Part shown: piece by piece, positions 46,889 through 57,744 of the stretch | Numbering within the stretch: position 1 is the first letter of the stretch | Layout: the number at the start of each line of letters is the position of its first letter | Assembly (NCBI RefSeq): GCF_000938255.1 | Contig: NZ_JYMR01000004.1 | Coordinates: 372,001-436,000 of the forward strand | Source: Bradyrhizobium sp. LTSP849 | GTDB lineage: Bacteria; Pseudomonadota; Alphaproteobacteria; Rhizobiales; Xanthobacteraceae | Direction of reading: 5' to 3' | DNA length: 64,000 bases | Notes under the pieces: model-generated | The model's input: the letters and a program-made list of their open reading frames with translations, nothing else | Databases searched by the model: none | What the model was told of the DNA's origin: nothing | Position numbers and translations under genes: made by a program

Positions 46889-47842
46889 ATGGCTGCACCA
46901 GGGATCGCGCCGCGCATCCTCTGCATCGGCATTCCCGTGCGCGACCTGACTTTTCGCGTCGAGGCCGTGCCCGAGCGCGGCTGCAAGGCCAACGCCAGCC
47001 ATCTCGCGGAGATCTGCGGCGGCAACGCGCTCAATGCCGCGATTGCCATTGCGCGGCTCGGCGGCCGTGCCGCGTTTGCCGGGCCGATGGGCGATGCCGG
47101 CGAAATGTCGAGCCGCTTCATCCTCGACCGCATGGCGACCGAGGGTATCGAGACCACGCATATCGTGCGCATGCCGGGGCTGATGACGCCAGTCTCTGCG
47201 ATCATGATCGAGCCCTCCGGCGAACGAACCCTCACGATCTATCGCGATCCCGTGCTGTGGACGGTGAAGCTGCCGGACACCGACGAATTGCTGGCCGATT
47301 GCCAGGCGGTCCTCGTCGAGAGCCGCTGCGCTTCGTTCTGCATCGATCTCTGCGACAAGGCACGCCGGCGCGGCATTGCCGTCATCGTCGGCGTCGACCG
47401 CGCGATGGCGCTGACCGACGAGCTGCTGACAGCCGCCTCACATCTGCTGTTCGCCAGCGAACAGGTGCAGCAGACCGCAGGCGTGACCGACGATAGCGAG
47501 GCATTGAAACGCCTGGCGGGGCTGACGCCGGCCTTCCTGGCCGCCACCCGCGGTCCGAATGGCACGATCTGGCTGAACGAGGCGGGCGCGCTTGAGGAGA
47601 CGCCGGCCTTTCCGGTCGATGCCGTAGACACGCTCGGCGCCGGCGACGTCTTCCATGGCGCCTTCACGCTCCGCCTCACTGAGGGCGGCGACGCGCGGGA
47701 GGCGCTGCGATTCGCCGCGGCCGCCGCAGCGCTGAAATGCACCCGGCATGGAGGCGGCCTGGCCGCCCCACAACGCATTGAAGTTGAAGAGCTTTTACGC
47801 AGTCACCCAAGGTTAGCTCCGAGCTCACCGCCGAGATTATAG
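46889..47842 (+). CDS. PfkB-family sugar kinase
   Basis: 317 aa ribokinase-like fold. Substrate-side motif CGGNALNAAIAIARLGGRAAFAGPMG, and the catalytic anion hole and base in DAVDTLGAGDVFHGAF at about residues 244-259. The sugar or nucleoside is not identifiable. It follows nudC by 6 nt and precedes the Lrp-type regulator by 67 nt, in which TATAAG at 47866-47871 is a possible -10. Confidence 0.88.
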   Translation: MAAPGIAPRILCIGIPVRDLTFRVEAVPERGCKANASHLAEICGGNALNAAIAIARLGGRAAFAGPMGDAGEMSSRFILDRMATEGIETTHIVRMPGLMTPVSAIMIEPSGERTLTIYRDPVLWTVKLPDTDELLADCQAVLVESRCASFCIDLCDKARRRGIAVIVGVDRAMALTDELLTAASHLLFASEQVQQTAGVTDDSEALKRLAGLTPAFLAATRGPNGTIWLNEAGALEETPAFPVDAVDTLGAGDVFHGAFTLRLTEGGDAREALRFAAAAAALKCTRHGGGLAAPQRIEVEELLRSHPRLAPSSPPRL

Positions 47843-47909
47843 GCTTGCGATAGAAGATTTTTCTCTATAAGAGGGAAACCAGCCCTCATAATGGAACAAA
47901 GTTCTTCAG

Positions 47910-48419
47910 ATGACTGACCTCGCTGTCCAACTCCCCGAGACCAGCCGCCGCCTCGACGCCATCGATCGCAAGATCCTGATGGTGCTTCAGGACGATGCTT
48001 CCCTGTCGGTTGCCGAGATCGGAGACCGGGTCGGACTGTCCTCGACCCCCTGCTGGAAGCGCATCCAGCGCCTGGAAGCTGACGGCGTGATCACCAAGCG
48101 GGTGGCACTGGTCGACCAGAACAAGATCGGGCTCGGCATCTCCGTGTTCGTGTCGGTCGAGAGCTCCGATCATTCGGACGCATGGCTGAAGAAATTCGCC
48201 GAGGCCGTCAGTGCCATGCCCGAAGTGATGGAGTTCTATCGCATGGCCGGCGACGTCGACTACATGCTGCGCGTCGTAGTCGCGGACATGCAGGCCTATG
48301 ACATCTTCTACAAGAAGCTGATCAGCGCCGTGCCGCTGAAGAACGTCACCTCGCGCTTCGCGATGGAGAAGATCAAGTCGGTCACGGCGCTCCCGATTCC
48401 GGCGGTGGTGGCGGCTTAA
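47910..48419 (+). CDS. Lrp/AsnC-family transcriptional regulator
   Basis: 169 aa. N-terminal helix-turn-helix LDAIDRKILMVLQDDASLSVAEIGDRVGLSSTPCWKRIQRLEADGVI, then the RAM ligand-binding domain (VSVESSDHSDAWLKKFAEAVSAMPEVMEFYRMAGDVDYMLRVVV). Members sense amino acids and often control their metabolism. No obvious target gene is divergent from it; the PfkB kinase upstream is in the same direction. Ends before a hairpin at 48441. Confidence 0.93.
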   Translation: MTDLAVQLPETSRRLDAIDRKILMVLQDDASLSVAEIGDRVGLSSTPCWKRIQRLEADGVITKRVALVDQNKIGLGISVFVSVESSDHSDAWLKKFAEAVSAMPEVMEFYRMAGDVDYMLRVVVADMQAYDIFYKKLISAVPLKNVTSRFAMEKIKSVTALPIPAVVAA

Positions 48420-48440
48420 GACTCACCACACGAAAAAGCT

Positions 48441-48468
48441 GTCATCGCCCGGCTCGATGACCGGGCGA
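48441..48468. repeat. Single hairpin arm of the CCAGTA family between convergent genes
   Basis: GTCATCGCCCGG-CTCGATGA-CCGGGCGA. 21 nt after the Lrp-type stop and 24 nt past the end of the convergent mutase gene, so it could terminate both. Resembles one arm of the elements at 35355 and 31612. Confidence 0.65.
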
Positions 48469-48492
48469 TTCGGCGAGCGCGCGCCCCGCTGC

Positions 48493-49992
48493 TCAGATCT
48501 TCTGATTGTACTCGCCGACTTCGGGATGCGTGCGCAACACGCTGTTCACCATCTCGAACATGTCGTGCATGCGCTGCTCGGAGACCGGGCTCTCGACCAC
48601 GACCACGAGCTCGGGTTTGTTGGAGGAGGCGCGCACCAGCCCCCAGCTGCCGTCTTCGACCGTGACGCGCACGCCGTTGACGGTGACGAGATCGCGGATC
48701 GCCTGGCCGCCGATCTTGGCGCCCTTCGCCTGCAAGCCTTCAAAGTGCTTCACGACCTGGTCGATGACGCCGTATTTGACCTCGTCGGCGCAATGCGGCG
48801 ACATGGTCGGCGACGACCAGGTCTTTGGCAGCGCGTTCTTCAAGTCCGCCATCGACTTGCCGGGCGCGCGATCGAGCATGTCGCAGATCGCGAGCGCCGA
48901 GACCAGGCCGTCGTCATAGCCGCGTCCATACGGCTTGTTGAAGAAGAAATGGCCGGATTTCTCGAAGCCGGCGAGCGCGCCGGTCTCGTGAGTGCGGCGC
49001 TTCATGTAGGAATGGCCGGTCTTCCAATAGGTGGTCTTTGCGCCCTGCTTCTGGAGCACCGGATCGGTGATGAAGAGGCCGGTCGACTTCACGTCGACGA
49101 TGAACTGCGCGTCCTTGTGGATCGCCGACATGTCGCGCGCCAGCATCACGCCGACCTTATCGGCAAAAATCTCCTCGCCGGTGTTGTCGACGACGCCGCA
49201 GCGATCGCCGTCACCGTCGAAGCCAAGGCCGACATCGGCCTTGTGCTGGAGCACCGCGTCGCGGATCGCGTGCAGCATTTCCATATCTTCCGGATTCGGA
49301 TTGTATTTCGGGAAGGTGTGGTCGAGCTCGGTGTCGAGCGGGATCACCTCGCAGCCGATCGCTTCCAGCACCTGCGGCGCGAATGCGCCGGCGGTACCGT
49401 TGCCACAGGCCGCAACGACTTTCAGCTTGCGCTTGAGCTTCGGACGATTGGTGAGATCGGCGATGTAGCGCGCCGGATAGTTCTCGTGGAATTGGTAGGA
49501 GCCGCCGGCCTTGTTCTTGAAATCGGCATTGAGCACGATTTCCTTCAGCCGCGTCATCTCGTCCGGGCCAAACGTCAGCGGGCGGTTGGCGCCCATCTTC
49601 ACGCCGGTCCAGCCATTGTCGTTGTGCGAGGCCGTGACCATGGCGCAGCAGGGCACGTCGAGGTCGAACTGCGCGAAATAGGCCATCGGCGTTACCGCCA
49701 GGCCGATGTCGTGCACCTTGCAGCCCGCCGCCATCAGGCCGGAGATCAGCGCATATTTGATCGAGGCCGAATAGCCGCGGAAATCATGACCAGTGACGAT
49801 CTCCTGGCTGACGCCGAGTTCGGCGATCAGCGCCCCCAGCCCCATGCCGAGCGCCTGTATCCCCATCAGGTTGATTTCCTTTTGGAACAGCCAGCGCGCG
49901 TCGTATTCGCGGAAACCCGTGGCCTTCACCATCGGCTCGGATTCGAAGGCATAGGTGTTGGGCAGCAACACTGACTTTGGCTTGGGAAACAT
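48493..49992 (-). CDS. Phosphomannomutase/phosphoglucomutase
   Basis: 499 aa alpha-D-phosphohexomutase. The phosphoserine loop is MVTASHNDNGWTGVK at about residues 120-134, the magnesium loop GFDGDGDRCGV near 248-258, the sugar-binding segment GHSYMKRR, and the C-terminal phosphate-binding loop LVRASSNKPELVVV. It interconverts 1- and 6-phosphates of mannose or glucose for polysaccharide precursors, upstream of nucleotide sugars such as that made by Ugd (54098-55414). Specificity cannot be read from sequence. Confidence 0.92.
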   Translation of the reverse strand: MFPKPKSVLLPNTYAFESEPMVKATGFREYDARWLFQKEINLMGIQALGMGLGALIAELGVSQEIVTGHDFRGYSASIKYALISGLMAAGCKVHDIGLAVTPMAYFAQFDLDVPCCAMVTASHNDNGWTGVKMGANRPLTFGPDEMTRLKEIVLNADFKNKAGGSYQFHENYPARYIADLTNRPKLKRKLKVVAACGNGTAGAFAPQVLEAIGCEVIPLDTELDHTFPKYNPNPEDMEMLHAIRDAVLQHKADVGLGFDGDGDRCGVVDNTGEEIFADKVGVMLARDMSAIHKDAQFIVDVKSTGLFITDPVLQKQGAKTTYWKTGHSYMKRRTHETGALAGFEKSGHFFFNKPYGRGYDDGLVSALAICDMLDRAPGKSMADLKNALPKTWSSPTMSPHCADEVKYGVIDQVVKHFEGLQAKGAKIGGQAIRDLVTVNGVRVTVEDGSWGLVRASSNKPELVVVVESPVSEQRMHDMFEMVNSVLRTHPEVGEYNQKI

Positions 49993-50148
49993 TGAGACGG
50001 TCTCGTGAAAATGGCGGGAATTGATGCAGCCTTAGCGAATGCCGGGCCACAGCGGAAGGCGGGAATGAGGGCTTATGGCGGATAATTGCGGCAGTTTGGC
50101 AACGGGAACCTCGCCTAGACAGAGACCAGCATATCTAGCCAAGACCGG

Positions 50149-50496
50149 CTAACCCTGCAGGCGTGCAATCTCCTCTTCGACTGCCGTCCGTAGAGGCGGC
50201 AGGGCCTGTTGAACGGTCTCCCACACCAAATGGGCAGCGACATCTTCATAGTTGTGCCGATAGACGTTCCCTGCCGCCGCCATCTGCTTCCATGCTATCG
50301 CTGGGTGCCTTGCCTTCAAGTTCTCGGGAAGCCGCCGCGATGCTTCCGAGATAATCTCCAGGCATCGCGTGACCGCATACACCGATCTCAAATCTGCCGT
50401 GAAAGCTTCGCGGTCAAACCCTCGGGCAAACTCAACCGCCAGATCGATGTGGTGCAAAATATCCCGAAGCGTCCCGTCTGTGCGGTCAGAAGGCAT
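50149..50496 (-). CDS. hepT: HepT-like (DUF86) toxin of a HepT-MntA pair
   Basis: 115 aa from the ATG at 50496 (MPSDRTDGTLRDILHHIDLAVEF); an in-frame ATG at 50517 is also possible. Four-helix DUF86 protein with the C-terminal catalytic-site pattern NVYRHNYEDVAAHLVWETV, where the family has RN-x3-H-x-Y; here the arginine before N is glycine (AAAGNVYRHNY). HepT proteins are RNases silenced when their MntA partner attaches AMP to the tyrosine. It overlaps the nucleotidyltransferase gene by 11 nt. Confidence 0.85.
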   Translation of the reverse strand: MPSDRTDGTLRDILHHIDLAVEFARGFDREAFTADLRSVYAVTRCLEIISEASRRLPENLKARHPAIAWKQMAAAGNVYRHNYEDVAAHLVWETVQQALPPLRTAVEEEIARLQG

Positions 50497-50782
50497 AGAC
50501 GGCCTGGGCTGTCGCAACGGATGCGACGTATGACTTCAGGCTGTCGCGGTTGACGACGTCAACCGGCTTATCGAAAAGATTGGCGATATATTCCTTGAGC
50601 TCGACGTATTCGAAGACAGTGATCCGCGCGTCCGGATCGATCTCTACCATGATATCGACGTCACTGCCGGAGTGGTTATCACCTCGGGCCACCGAACCAA
50701 ACAACGCGGCATGCAAGACGCCCCGCTCACGCAGAGCAGGCTCGGACTGTCGCAGGATCGCTATCGCGTCGGGGCTGTTCAT
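50486..50782 (-). CDS. mntA: MntA-like minimal nucleotidyltransferase antitoxin
   Basis: 98 aa. The nucleotidyltransferase motif GSVARGDNHSGSDVDIMVEID gives GS-x10-DxD with both metal aspartates; helices follow. By family it adenylylates the HepT toxin encoded overlapping its 3' end. The order antitoxin-first and the short overlap are typical. It stands alone between a mutase and a protease gene, and no mobility gene is close. Confidence 0.88.
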   Translation of the reverse strand: MNSPDAIAILRQSEPALRERGVLHAALFGSVARGDNHSGSDVDIMVEIDPDARITVFEYVELKEYIANLFDKPVDVVNRDSLKSYVASVATAQAVYAF

Positions 50783-50841
50783 GGAACAAATATAACACGC
50801 CGCCTGCTCCAGCGGGAGGCCCCATCCAGCCCCGAAGGCCC

Positions 50842-51354
50842 TTACTGCTCCAGCACCATCTGGCCGTTGGCGTATTCGAAACGCTTGAGGCGGGACAGGA
50901 AGGAGAGGCCGAGCAGGTTTTCCGACAGCGCCTCGTCCGGCAGCACCATGGCATCGACGTCACGCACGACGAGGCCGCCGACGTCCAGCATGGCGATGCG
51001 GGCGCGCGCGGCCTTGATGGTGCCGTTGGCGGTGGTGACGGTGGCGTTGTACTCGCTGCGCGAGGGACGCAGGCCAAAGCGGGCGGCCGAGGTCTCGTTC
51101 AGCGCAACCACGGAAGCGCCGGTGTCGACCATGAAGCCGATGCGCTGGCCGTCGATGCGGCCCTCGGCCTGGAAATGACCGCGGCCATCGCGGGGAATGC
51201 TGAAGCTGCGGCTGCCGGCCTGCGCCGTTGACGCGGCCGCAATGGTCGTGCGCGGCGCTGACGTCGCGGAGGCGGAGCTGATCCTGTCCGCCATCTGCGC
51301 CATGAAGGTGCCCAGCCCGATCAGGATGGCCGCGAAGATCATTATGTTACGCAT
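50842..51354 (-). CDS. TIGR02281-type retropepsin-like aspartic protease
   Basis: 170 aa from the ATG at 51354 (MRNIMIFAAILIGLGTFMAQM), which supplies an N-terminal membrane anchor; the 27 codons further up are rejected. The catalytic DTG is in GFMVDTGASVVALN, and the second hydrophobic-hydrophobic-glycine motif in ENLLGLSFLSRL. A single DTG means it must dimerise to act, as in retroviral proteases. The protease domain faces the periplasm. Substrate unknown. Confidence 0.88.
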   Translation of the reverse strand: MRNIMIFAAILIGLGTFMAQMADRISSASATSAPRTTIAAASTAQAGSRSFSIPRDGRGHFQAEGRIDGQRIGFMVDTGASVVALNETSAARFGLRPSRSEYNATVTTANGTIKAARARIAMLDVGGLVVRDVDAMVLPDEALSENLLGLSFLSRLKRFEYANGQMVLEQ

Positions 51355-51481
51355 GACACCACTCGGAACGGAAAGCACGATTTCACCACGCAACGCGCCC
51401 GCCTGCGAGCTACGCCGCGACCAGGCCGGTGTCATTTTGACGAAAAGGATGAGCGGACGGTTAATGCGGGGTCGTGATCTC

Positions 51482-53956
<2,475 letters not shown>

Positions 53957-53968
53957 AATCTCGCTTCC

Positions 53969-54082
53969 GTCATCACCCGCCTTACGCGCGATTGCGCGCC
54001 GGGGCGGGTGATCCAGTAAACTCAGGTCCCAATCATCACGAAGATCGGGGTTACTGGATACCCCGCCTTCGCGGGGTATGAC
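53969..54082. repeat. Empty palindromic element, CCAGTA/TACTGG family, copy 3
   Basis: 114 nt between hrpB and ugd, both on the minus strand; it begins 15 nt beyond the ugd stop. GTCATCACCCGC...GGGTGATCCAGTAA on the left has an enlarged loop containing GCGCGATTGCGCGC; right arm TTACTGGATACCCCGCCTTCGCGGGGTATGAC is canonical. Core differs from the other copies. Confidence 0.8.
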
Positions 54083-54097
54083 AATCGTATGCCGCGA

Positions 54098-55414
54098 TCA
54101 GCCCTGAACCGGAGGCCGTCCGATGCTCTCATAGGTGAAGCCGGCCGCACGCATGTCTTCCGGGCGGAAGATGTTGCGGAGATCGACGACGACGGGTTGC
54201 GCCATGGTCGCCTTCAGCCGGTCGAGATCGAGCCCGCGGAACTGCGTCCATTCGGTGACGATGACGACCGCATCGGCGCCTTCAGCGCAGGAATACGCAT
54301 CTTCGCAATAAATGATGCTGGGCAACTCGCCCTTGGCCTGCTCCATGCCGACGGGATCGTAGGCCTTGACCTTCGCGCCCATGTCGAGGAGGCCGGTGAC
54401 GAGCGGGATCGACGGCGCGTCGCGCATATCATCCGTATCGGGCTTGAAGGTGAGGCCGAGCACAGCGATGGTCTTGCCGCGCAGCGAGCCGCCAAGCGCC
54501 TGGCTTACCTTCCGCGCCATCGCGCGCTTGCGGTTCTCGTTGACCGCCAGCACGGACTCGACGATGCGCAAGCTCACGTCATAGTCCTGCGCGATCTTGA
54601 TCAGCGCCTTGGTGTCTTTCGGGAAGCAGGAGCCGCCGAAGCCTGGGCCGGCGTGCAAAAACTTCGTGCCGATGCGGTTGTCGAGGCCAATGCCGCGCGC
54701 GACCTCCTGCACGTTGGCGCCGACCTTTTCGGAGAGATCCGCGATCTCGTTGATGAAGGTGATCTTGGTCGCGAGGAACGCGTTCGCAGCGTATTTGATC
54801 ATCTCGGCGGTGCGGCGTTCCGTGAACATCAGCGGCGCCTGGTTGAGCGACAGCGGGCGGTAGACGTCGCCCATCACCTTGCGGCCACGCTCGTCGGAGG
54901 TGCCGACCACGACGCGGTCGGGGAACTTGAAGTCGCGGATCGCGGCGCCTTCGCGCAGGAACTCGGGGTTGGAGGCGACGACGACGTCGGCCTTGGGGTT
55001 AGCCTCGCGAATGATGCGCTCGACCTCGTCGCCGGTGCCGACCGGGACGGTCGATTTCGTCACCACGACGGTGAAGCCCGAGAGCGACTGCGCGATCTCG
55101 CGCGCAGCGGCGTAGACATAGGAGAGATCGGCGTGGCCATCGCCACGGCGCGACGGCGTGCCGACCGCGATGAACACGGCGTCGGCGTCCGCGACCGGCT
55201 TGGACAGGTCGGTGGTGAAATCGAGCCGCTTGGCCTTGACGTTGGTCGCGACCAGCTCGTCGAGCCCGGGCTCGTAGATCGGGATCTCGCCGCGATGAAG
55301 CGCTGCGATCTTCTTCTCGTCCTTGTCGACGCAGGTGACGTCGTGACCGAAATCCGCAAAACAGGCTCCGGACACCAGTCCCACATAACCCGTGCCGATC
55401 ATAGCGATGCGCAT
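54098..55414 (-). CDS. ugd: UDP-glucose 6-dehydrogenase
   Basis: 438 aa. NAD-binding MRIAMIGTGYVGLVSGACFADFGHDVTCVDKD, the catalytic cysteine in GFGGSCFPKDTKAL at about residue 260, and the C-terminal UDP-binding domain (GKTIAVLGLTFKPDTDDMRDAPS). It oxidises UDP-glucose to UDP-glucuronate for exopolysaccharide and capsule. All catalytic residues are present. Divergent from an acyltransferase gene that may act on the same polysaccharide class (inference). Confidence 0.96.
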   Translation of the reverse strand: MRIAMIGTGYVGLVSGACFADFGHDVTCVDKDEKKIAALHRGEIPIYEPGLDELVATNVKAKRLDFTTDLSKPVADADAVFIAVGTPSRRGDGHADLSYVYAAAREIAQSLSGFTVVVTKSTVPVGTGDEVERIIREANPKADVVVASNPEFLREGAAIRDFKFPDRVVVGTSDERGRKVMGDVYRPLSLNQAPLMFTERRTAEMIKYAANAFLATKITFINEIADLSEKVGANVQEVARGIGLDNRIGTKFLHAGPGFGGSCFPKDTKALIKIAQDYDVSLRIVESVLAVNENRKRAMARKVSQALGGSLRGKTIAVLGLTFKPDTDDMRDAPSIPLVTGLLDMGAKVKAYDPVGMEQAKGELPSIIYCEDAYSCAEGADAVVIVTEWTQFRGLDLDRLKATMAQPVVVDLRNIFRPEDMRAAGFTYESIGRPPVQG

Positions 55415-55606
55415 GAATAACCCTGCCTGCGTTGGTTAACGAAACCCCAATTCGGGGCGGTTTAGCATTTTCCCGAGGAAAGAGAACAGTCTGCAGGCAA
55501 AAACCGGCACGCAAATTGTACCGGTAAAGAAATCGTAAACCGCAAGGGCCCACACTGCCCCACACCCGGACAGAGCCGGGCGGAACTCGCTTCGAACAGG
55601 GACACC

Positions 55607-56674
55607 ATGACACCATCCGGCACAATCGCCGCGAGCAGAGGGCATCACGCCGCGGCCGCCGCGCGTGTCGATTGGGTCGACTATGCCAAGGGCATCTGCA
55701 TCGTCATGGTCGTGATGATGCATTCGGTGCTGGGGGTCGAGCTCGCCGCCGGCGAGACCGGTTTCATGCATGTCCTGGTGGCGTTCGCAAAGCCGTTTCG
55801 GATGCCGGACTTCTTCCTGATTTCGGGGCTGTTCCTGCCACTGGTGATCGATCGGGACTGGCGGACCTATCTCGACCGCAAGGTGGTGCATTTCGCTTAT
55901 TTTTATGTCGTCTGGGTGACAATCCAGTTCGGCTTCAAGGCGCCTGCTTTCGCGGCCGAGACCGGCTGGCGCGACGCAGGGCTGCTGTATCTCGAATCCT
56001 TCATCGAGCCGTTCGGCACGCTCTGGTTCATTTACCTGCTGCCGATCTTTTTCATTGTCACAAAGCTGACACGGCGAATTTCCCCGCTCGCGATCTGGAT
56101 CGTCGCGGCAGCGCTGGAGACGGCGCATGTGGCGACCGGCTGGACCGCAATCGACGAGTTCTGCGCGCGCTTCGTCTATTTCTATTCGGGCTATTTGTTT
56201 GCGCCCTACGTGTTCGCGCTGTCGGATCGCGCGCGCAACCATTCCGCATGGGCGCTTGCAGCGCTCGCGGCCTGGGCCCTAATCAATGCGAGTGTGGTCG
56301 CGCTCGGCGCCAGCGAATGGAAGATCGTGTCACTCGTGCTCGGCTTCGCCGGCGCCTGTGCCATCATCACGATGGGCACGCTGCTCGCGCGCATCCGCTG
56401 GCTGAACTTTTTACGCTTCTGCGGCGCGCATTCTATCGTGATCTATCTCGGCTTCTTCCTGCCGATGGCGGCAACGCGCACGCTGCTGCTGCACACCGGC
56501 ATCATTCCCGACATCGGCACAGTGTCGCTGATCGTGACCATCGTCGGCGTGATCGGCTCGCTGGCGATCTGGCAGGCCGCGCTCCGGCTCAATGCCGACT
56601 TCCTGTTCGAGCGGCCCGATGCATTCTGGATCGCACCGAAGAACGCCGCGCCGGTATTGCAGGCGGCGGAGTAG
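55607..56674 (+). CDS. Acyltransferase 3 (OafA/YrhL/NodX-like) membrane protein
   Basis: 355 aa, about ten membrane helices. The family hallmarks are the start VDWVDYAKGICIVMVVMMHSVLG, with the catalytic histidine in MMHS, and RMPDFFLISGLFLPL. It transfers acetyl or succinyl groups to extracellular sugars. Divergent from ugd across 192 nt, so decoration of an exopolysaccharide is a reasonable guess; no glycosyltransferases are in the window to support it further. Confidence 0.88.
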   Translation: MTPSGTIAASRGHHAAAAARVDWVDYAKGICIVMVVMMHSVLGVELAAGETGFMHVLVAFAKPFRMPDFFLISGLFLPLVIDRDWRTYLDRKVVHFAYFYVVWVTIQFGFKAPAFAAETGWRDAGLLYLESFIEPFGTLWFIYLLPIFFIVTKLTRRISPLAIWIVAAALETAHVATGWTAIDEFCARFVYFYSGYLFAPYVFALSDRARNHSAWALAALAAWALINASVVALGASEWKIVSLVLGFAGACAIITMGTLLARIRWLNFLRFCGAHSIVIYLGFFLPMAATRTLLLHTGIIPDIGTVSLIVTIVGVIGSLAIWQAALRLNADFLFERPDAFWIAPKNAAPVLQAAE

Positions 56675-56679
56675 GCCGC

Positions 56680-57651
56680 TCAAGGTCGCAGATACAAGGC
56701 TCCCGTGGTACGTCCGGCTTCCAGGTCGGCCTGCGCCAGCGCCGCATCCCGAAGGCTGTAGGCTTTGCCGGTCACATGGAGCACGCCATCGACCATCGCG
56801 GCAAGCACCCGCTCGGCAGAACGGCAGTACGCATCGGCATCGTTCATGTGAGCCATGACGCTCGGCCGCGCCAACATCAGGCTGCGCCGCGGCCCGAGAT
56901 CGTGGACATCGACGGGCGGGATCGGCCCGGCCGACTGGCCAATACTCGCCACGACGCCAAATGGCCGCACGCAGCCTAGCGTCTTTTGCAACGTCATCCC
57001 CCCGACGCCGTCATAGGCGACATCGACGCCGCGTCCAGTAGTGAGATCGGCGACGGCCGCGGCAAAATCGGCGTCCCGCCCGACAATCACATGACGCGCA
57101 CCGGCTGCGCGGGCGATCTCGGCTTTCTCCGGCGAACCGACGGTCCCGATCACGACCGCCCCGAGTGCACTGGCCCAGCGCGTCAGGAGCTGCCCGAGCC
57201 CTCCCGCGGCACTATGGACGAGAATCGTCGTCCCGCGGCCGACAGGGAAAACGCGACTGAGCAGCATGTCGGCTGTAATGCTCTTGACGAACGCCGCGGC
57301 GACCGCCTCATCCGGCACGCTGGCGGGAAGCTTCACGCAGCGCCAGGACGGCAGATTGCGCTCAGACGCATAGGCACCGACCGGTGCGCCAGCGTAAGCG
57401 ACGCGGTCCCCGACCGCGAGACCGGCGACCTCAGAACCCAGCGCCGCGACGATGCCCACCGCCTCAACGCCGGGAATGCGCTCGGGCGGAAGCGCGTAGA
57501 GACCGATGCGCTGATAGATGTCGATCGAATTGACGCCGATCGCGGTCTGCTGCAGCCGGATTTCGCCGCAGCCTGGCGGCGGCAGATCGGCGCTCGCCAG
57601 TTCGAGTTGTTCTACGCCACCGGGCGCCTTCAACCTCACGATCACAGCCAT
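56680..57651 (-). CDS. Quinone oxidoreductase-type medium-chain dehydrogenase
   Basis: 323 aa MDR protein. GroES-like N-domain (LASADLPPPGCGEIRLQQTAIGVNSIDIYQRIGLY), nucleotide motif VHSAAGGLGQLLTRWASALG at about residues 145-165, and AYDGVGG. No zinc-ligand cysteines, so it is of the NADPH:quinone reductase (QorA) type. Divergent from a LysR regulator with 93 nt between, the usual arrangement for a regulated pair. Confidence 0.9.
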   Translation of the reverse strand: MAVIVRLKAPGGVEQLELASADLPPPGCGEIRLQQTAIGVNSIDIYQRIGLYALPPERIPGVEAVGIVAALGSEVAGLAVGDRVAYAGAPVGAYASERNLPSWRCVKLPASVPDEAVAAAFVKSITADMLLSRVFPVGRGTTILVHSAAGGLGQLLTRWASALGAVVIGTVGSPEKAEIARAAGARHVIVGRDADFAAAVADLTTGRGVDVAYDGVGGMTLQKTLGCVRPFGVVASIGQSAGPIPPVDVHDLGPRRSLMLARPSVMAHMNDADAYCRSAERVLAAMVDGVLHVTGKAYSLRDAALAQADLEAGRTTGALYLRP

Positions 57652-57710
57652 GTCGAGTTCTCCCGTCGATGATGGGGGACTATGGAATGATCCGAATATC
57701 TGCGAAACTG

Positions 57711-57735
57711 CTCATAACTGAGACTTCGTTGTGAG
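57711..57735. promoter_or_regulatory. Candidate LysR-regulator binding site
   Basis: CTCATAAC at 57711-57718 and GTTGTGAG at 57728-57735 form an inverted repeat with 7 of 8 pairs and a 9-nt spacer, in the gap between the divergent quinone reductase and LysR genes, 9 nt before the latter's ATG. Consistent with autoregulation; not tested. Confidence 0.5.
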
Positions 57736-57744
57736 AATTCGCAC

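Noticed and set aside
47845..47871. Promoter TTGCGA...TATAAG before the Lrp-type gene
   Set aside because: The spacer is only 15 nt, so the -35/-10 pair is not convincing.
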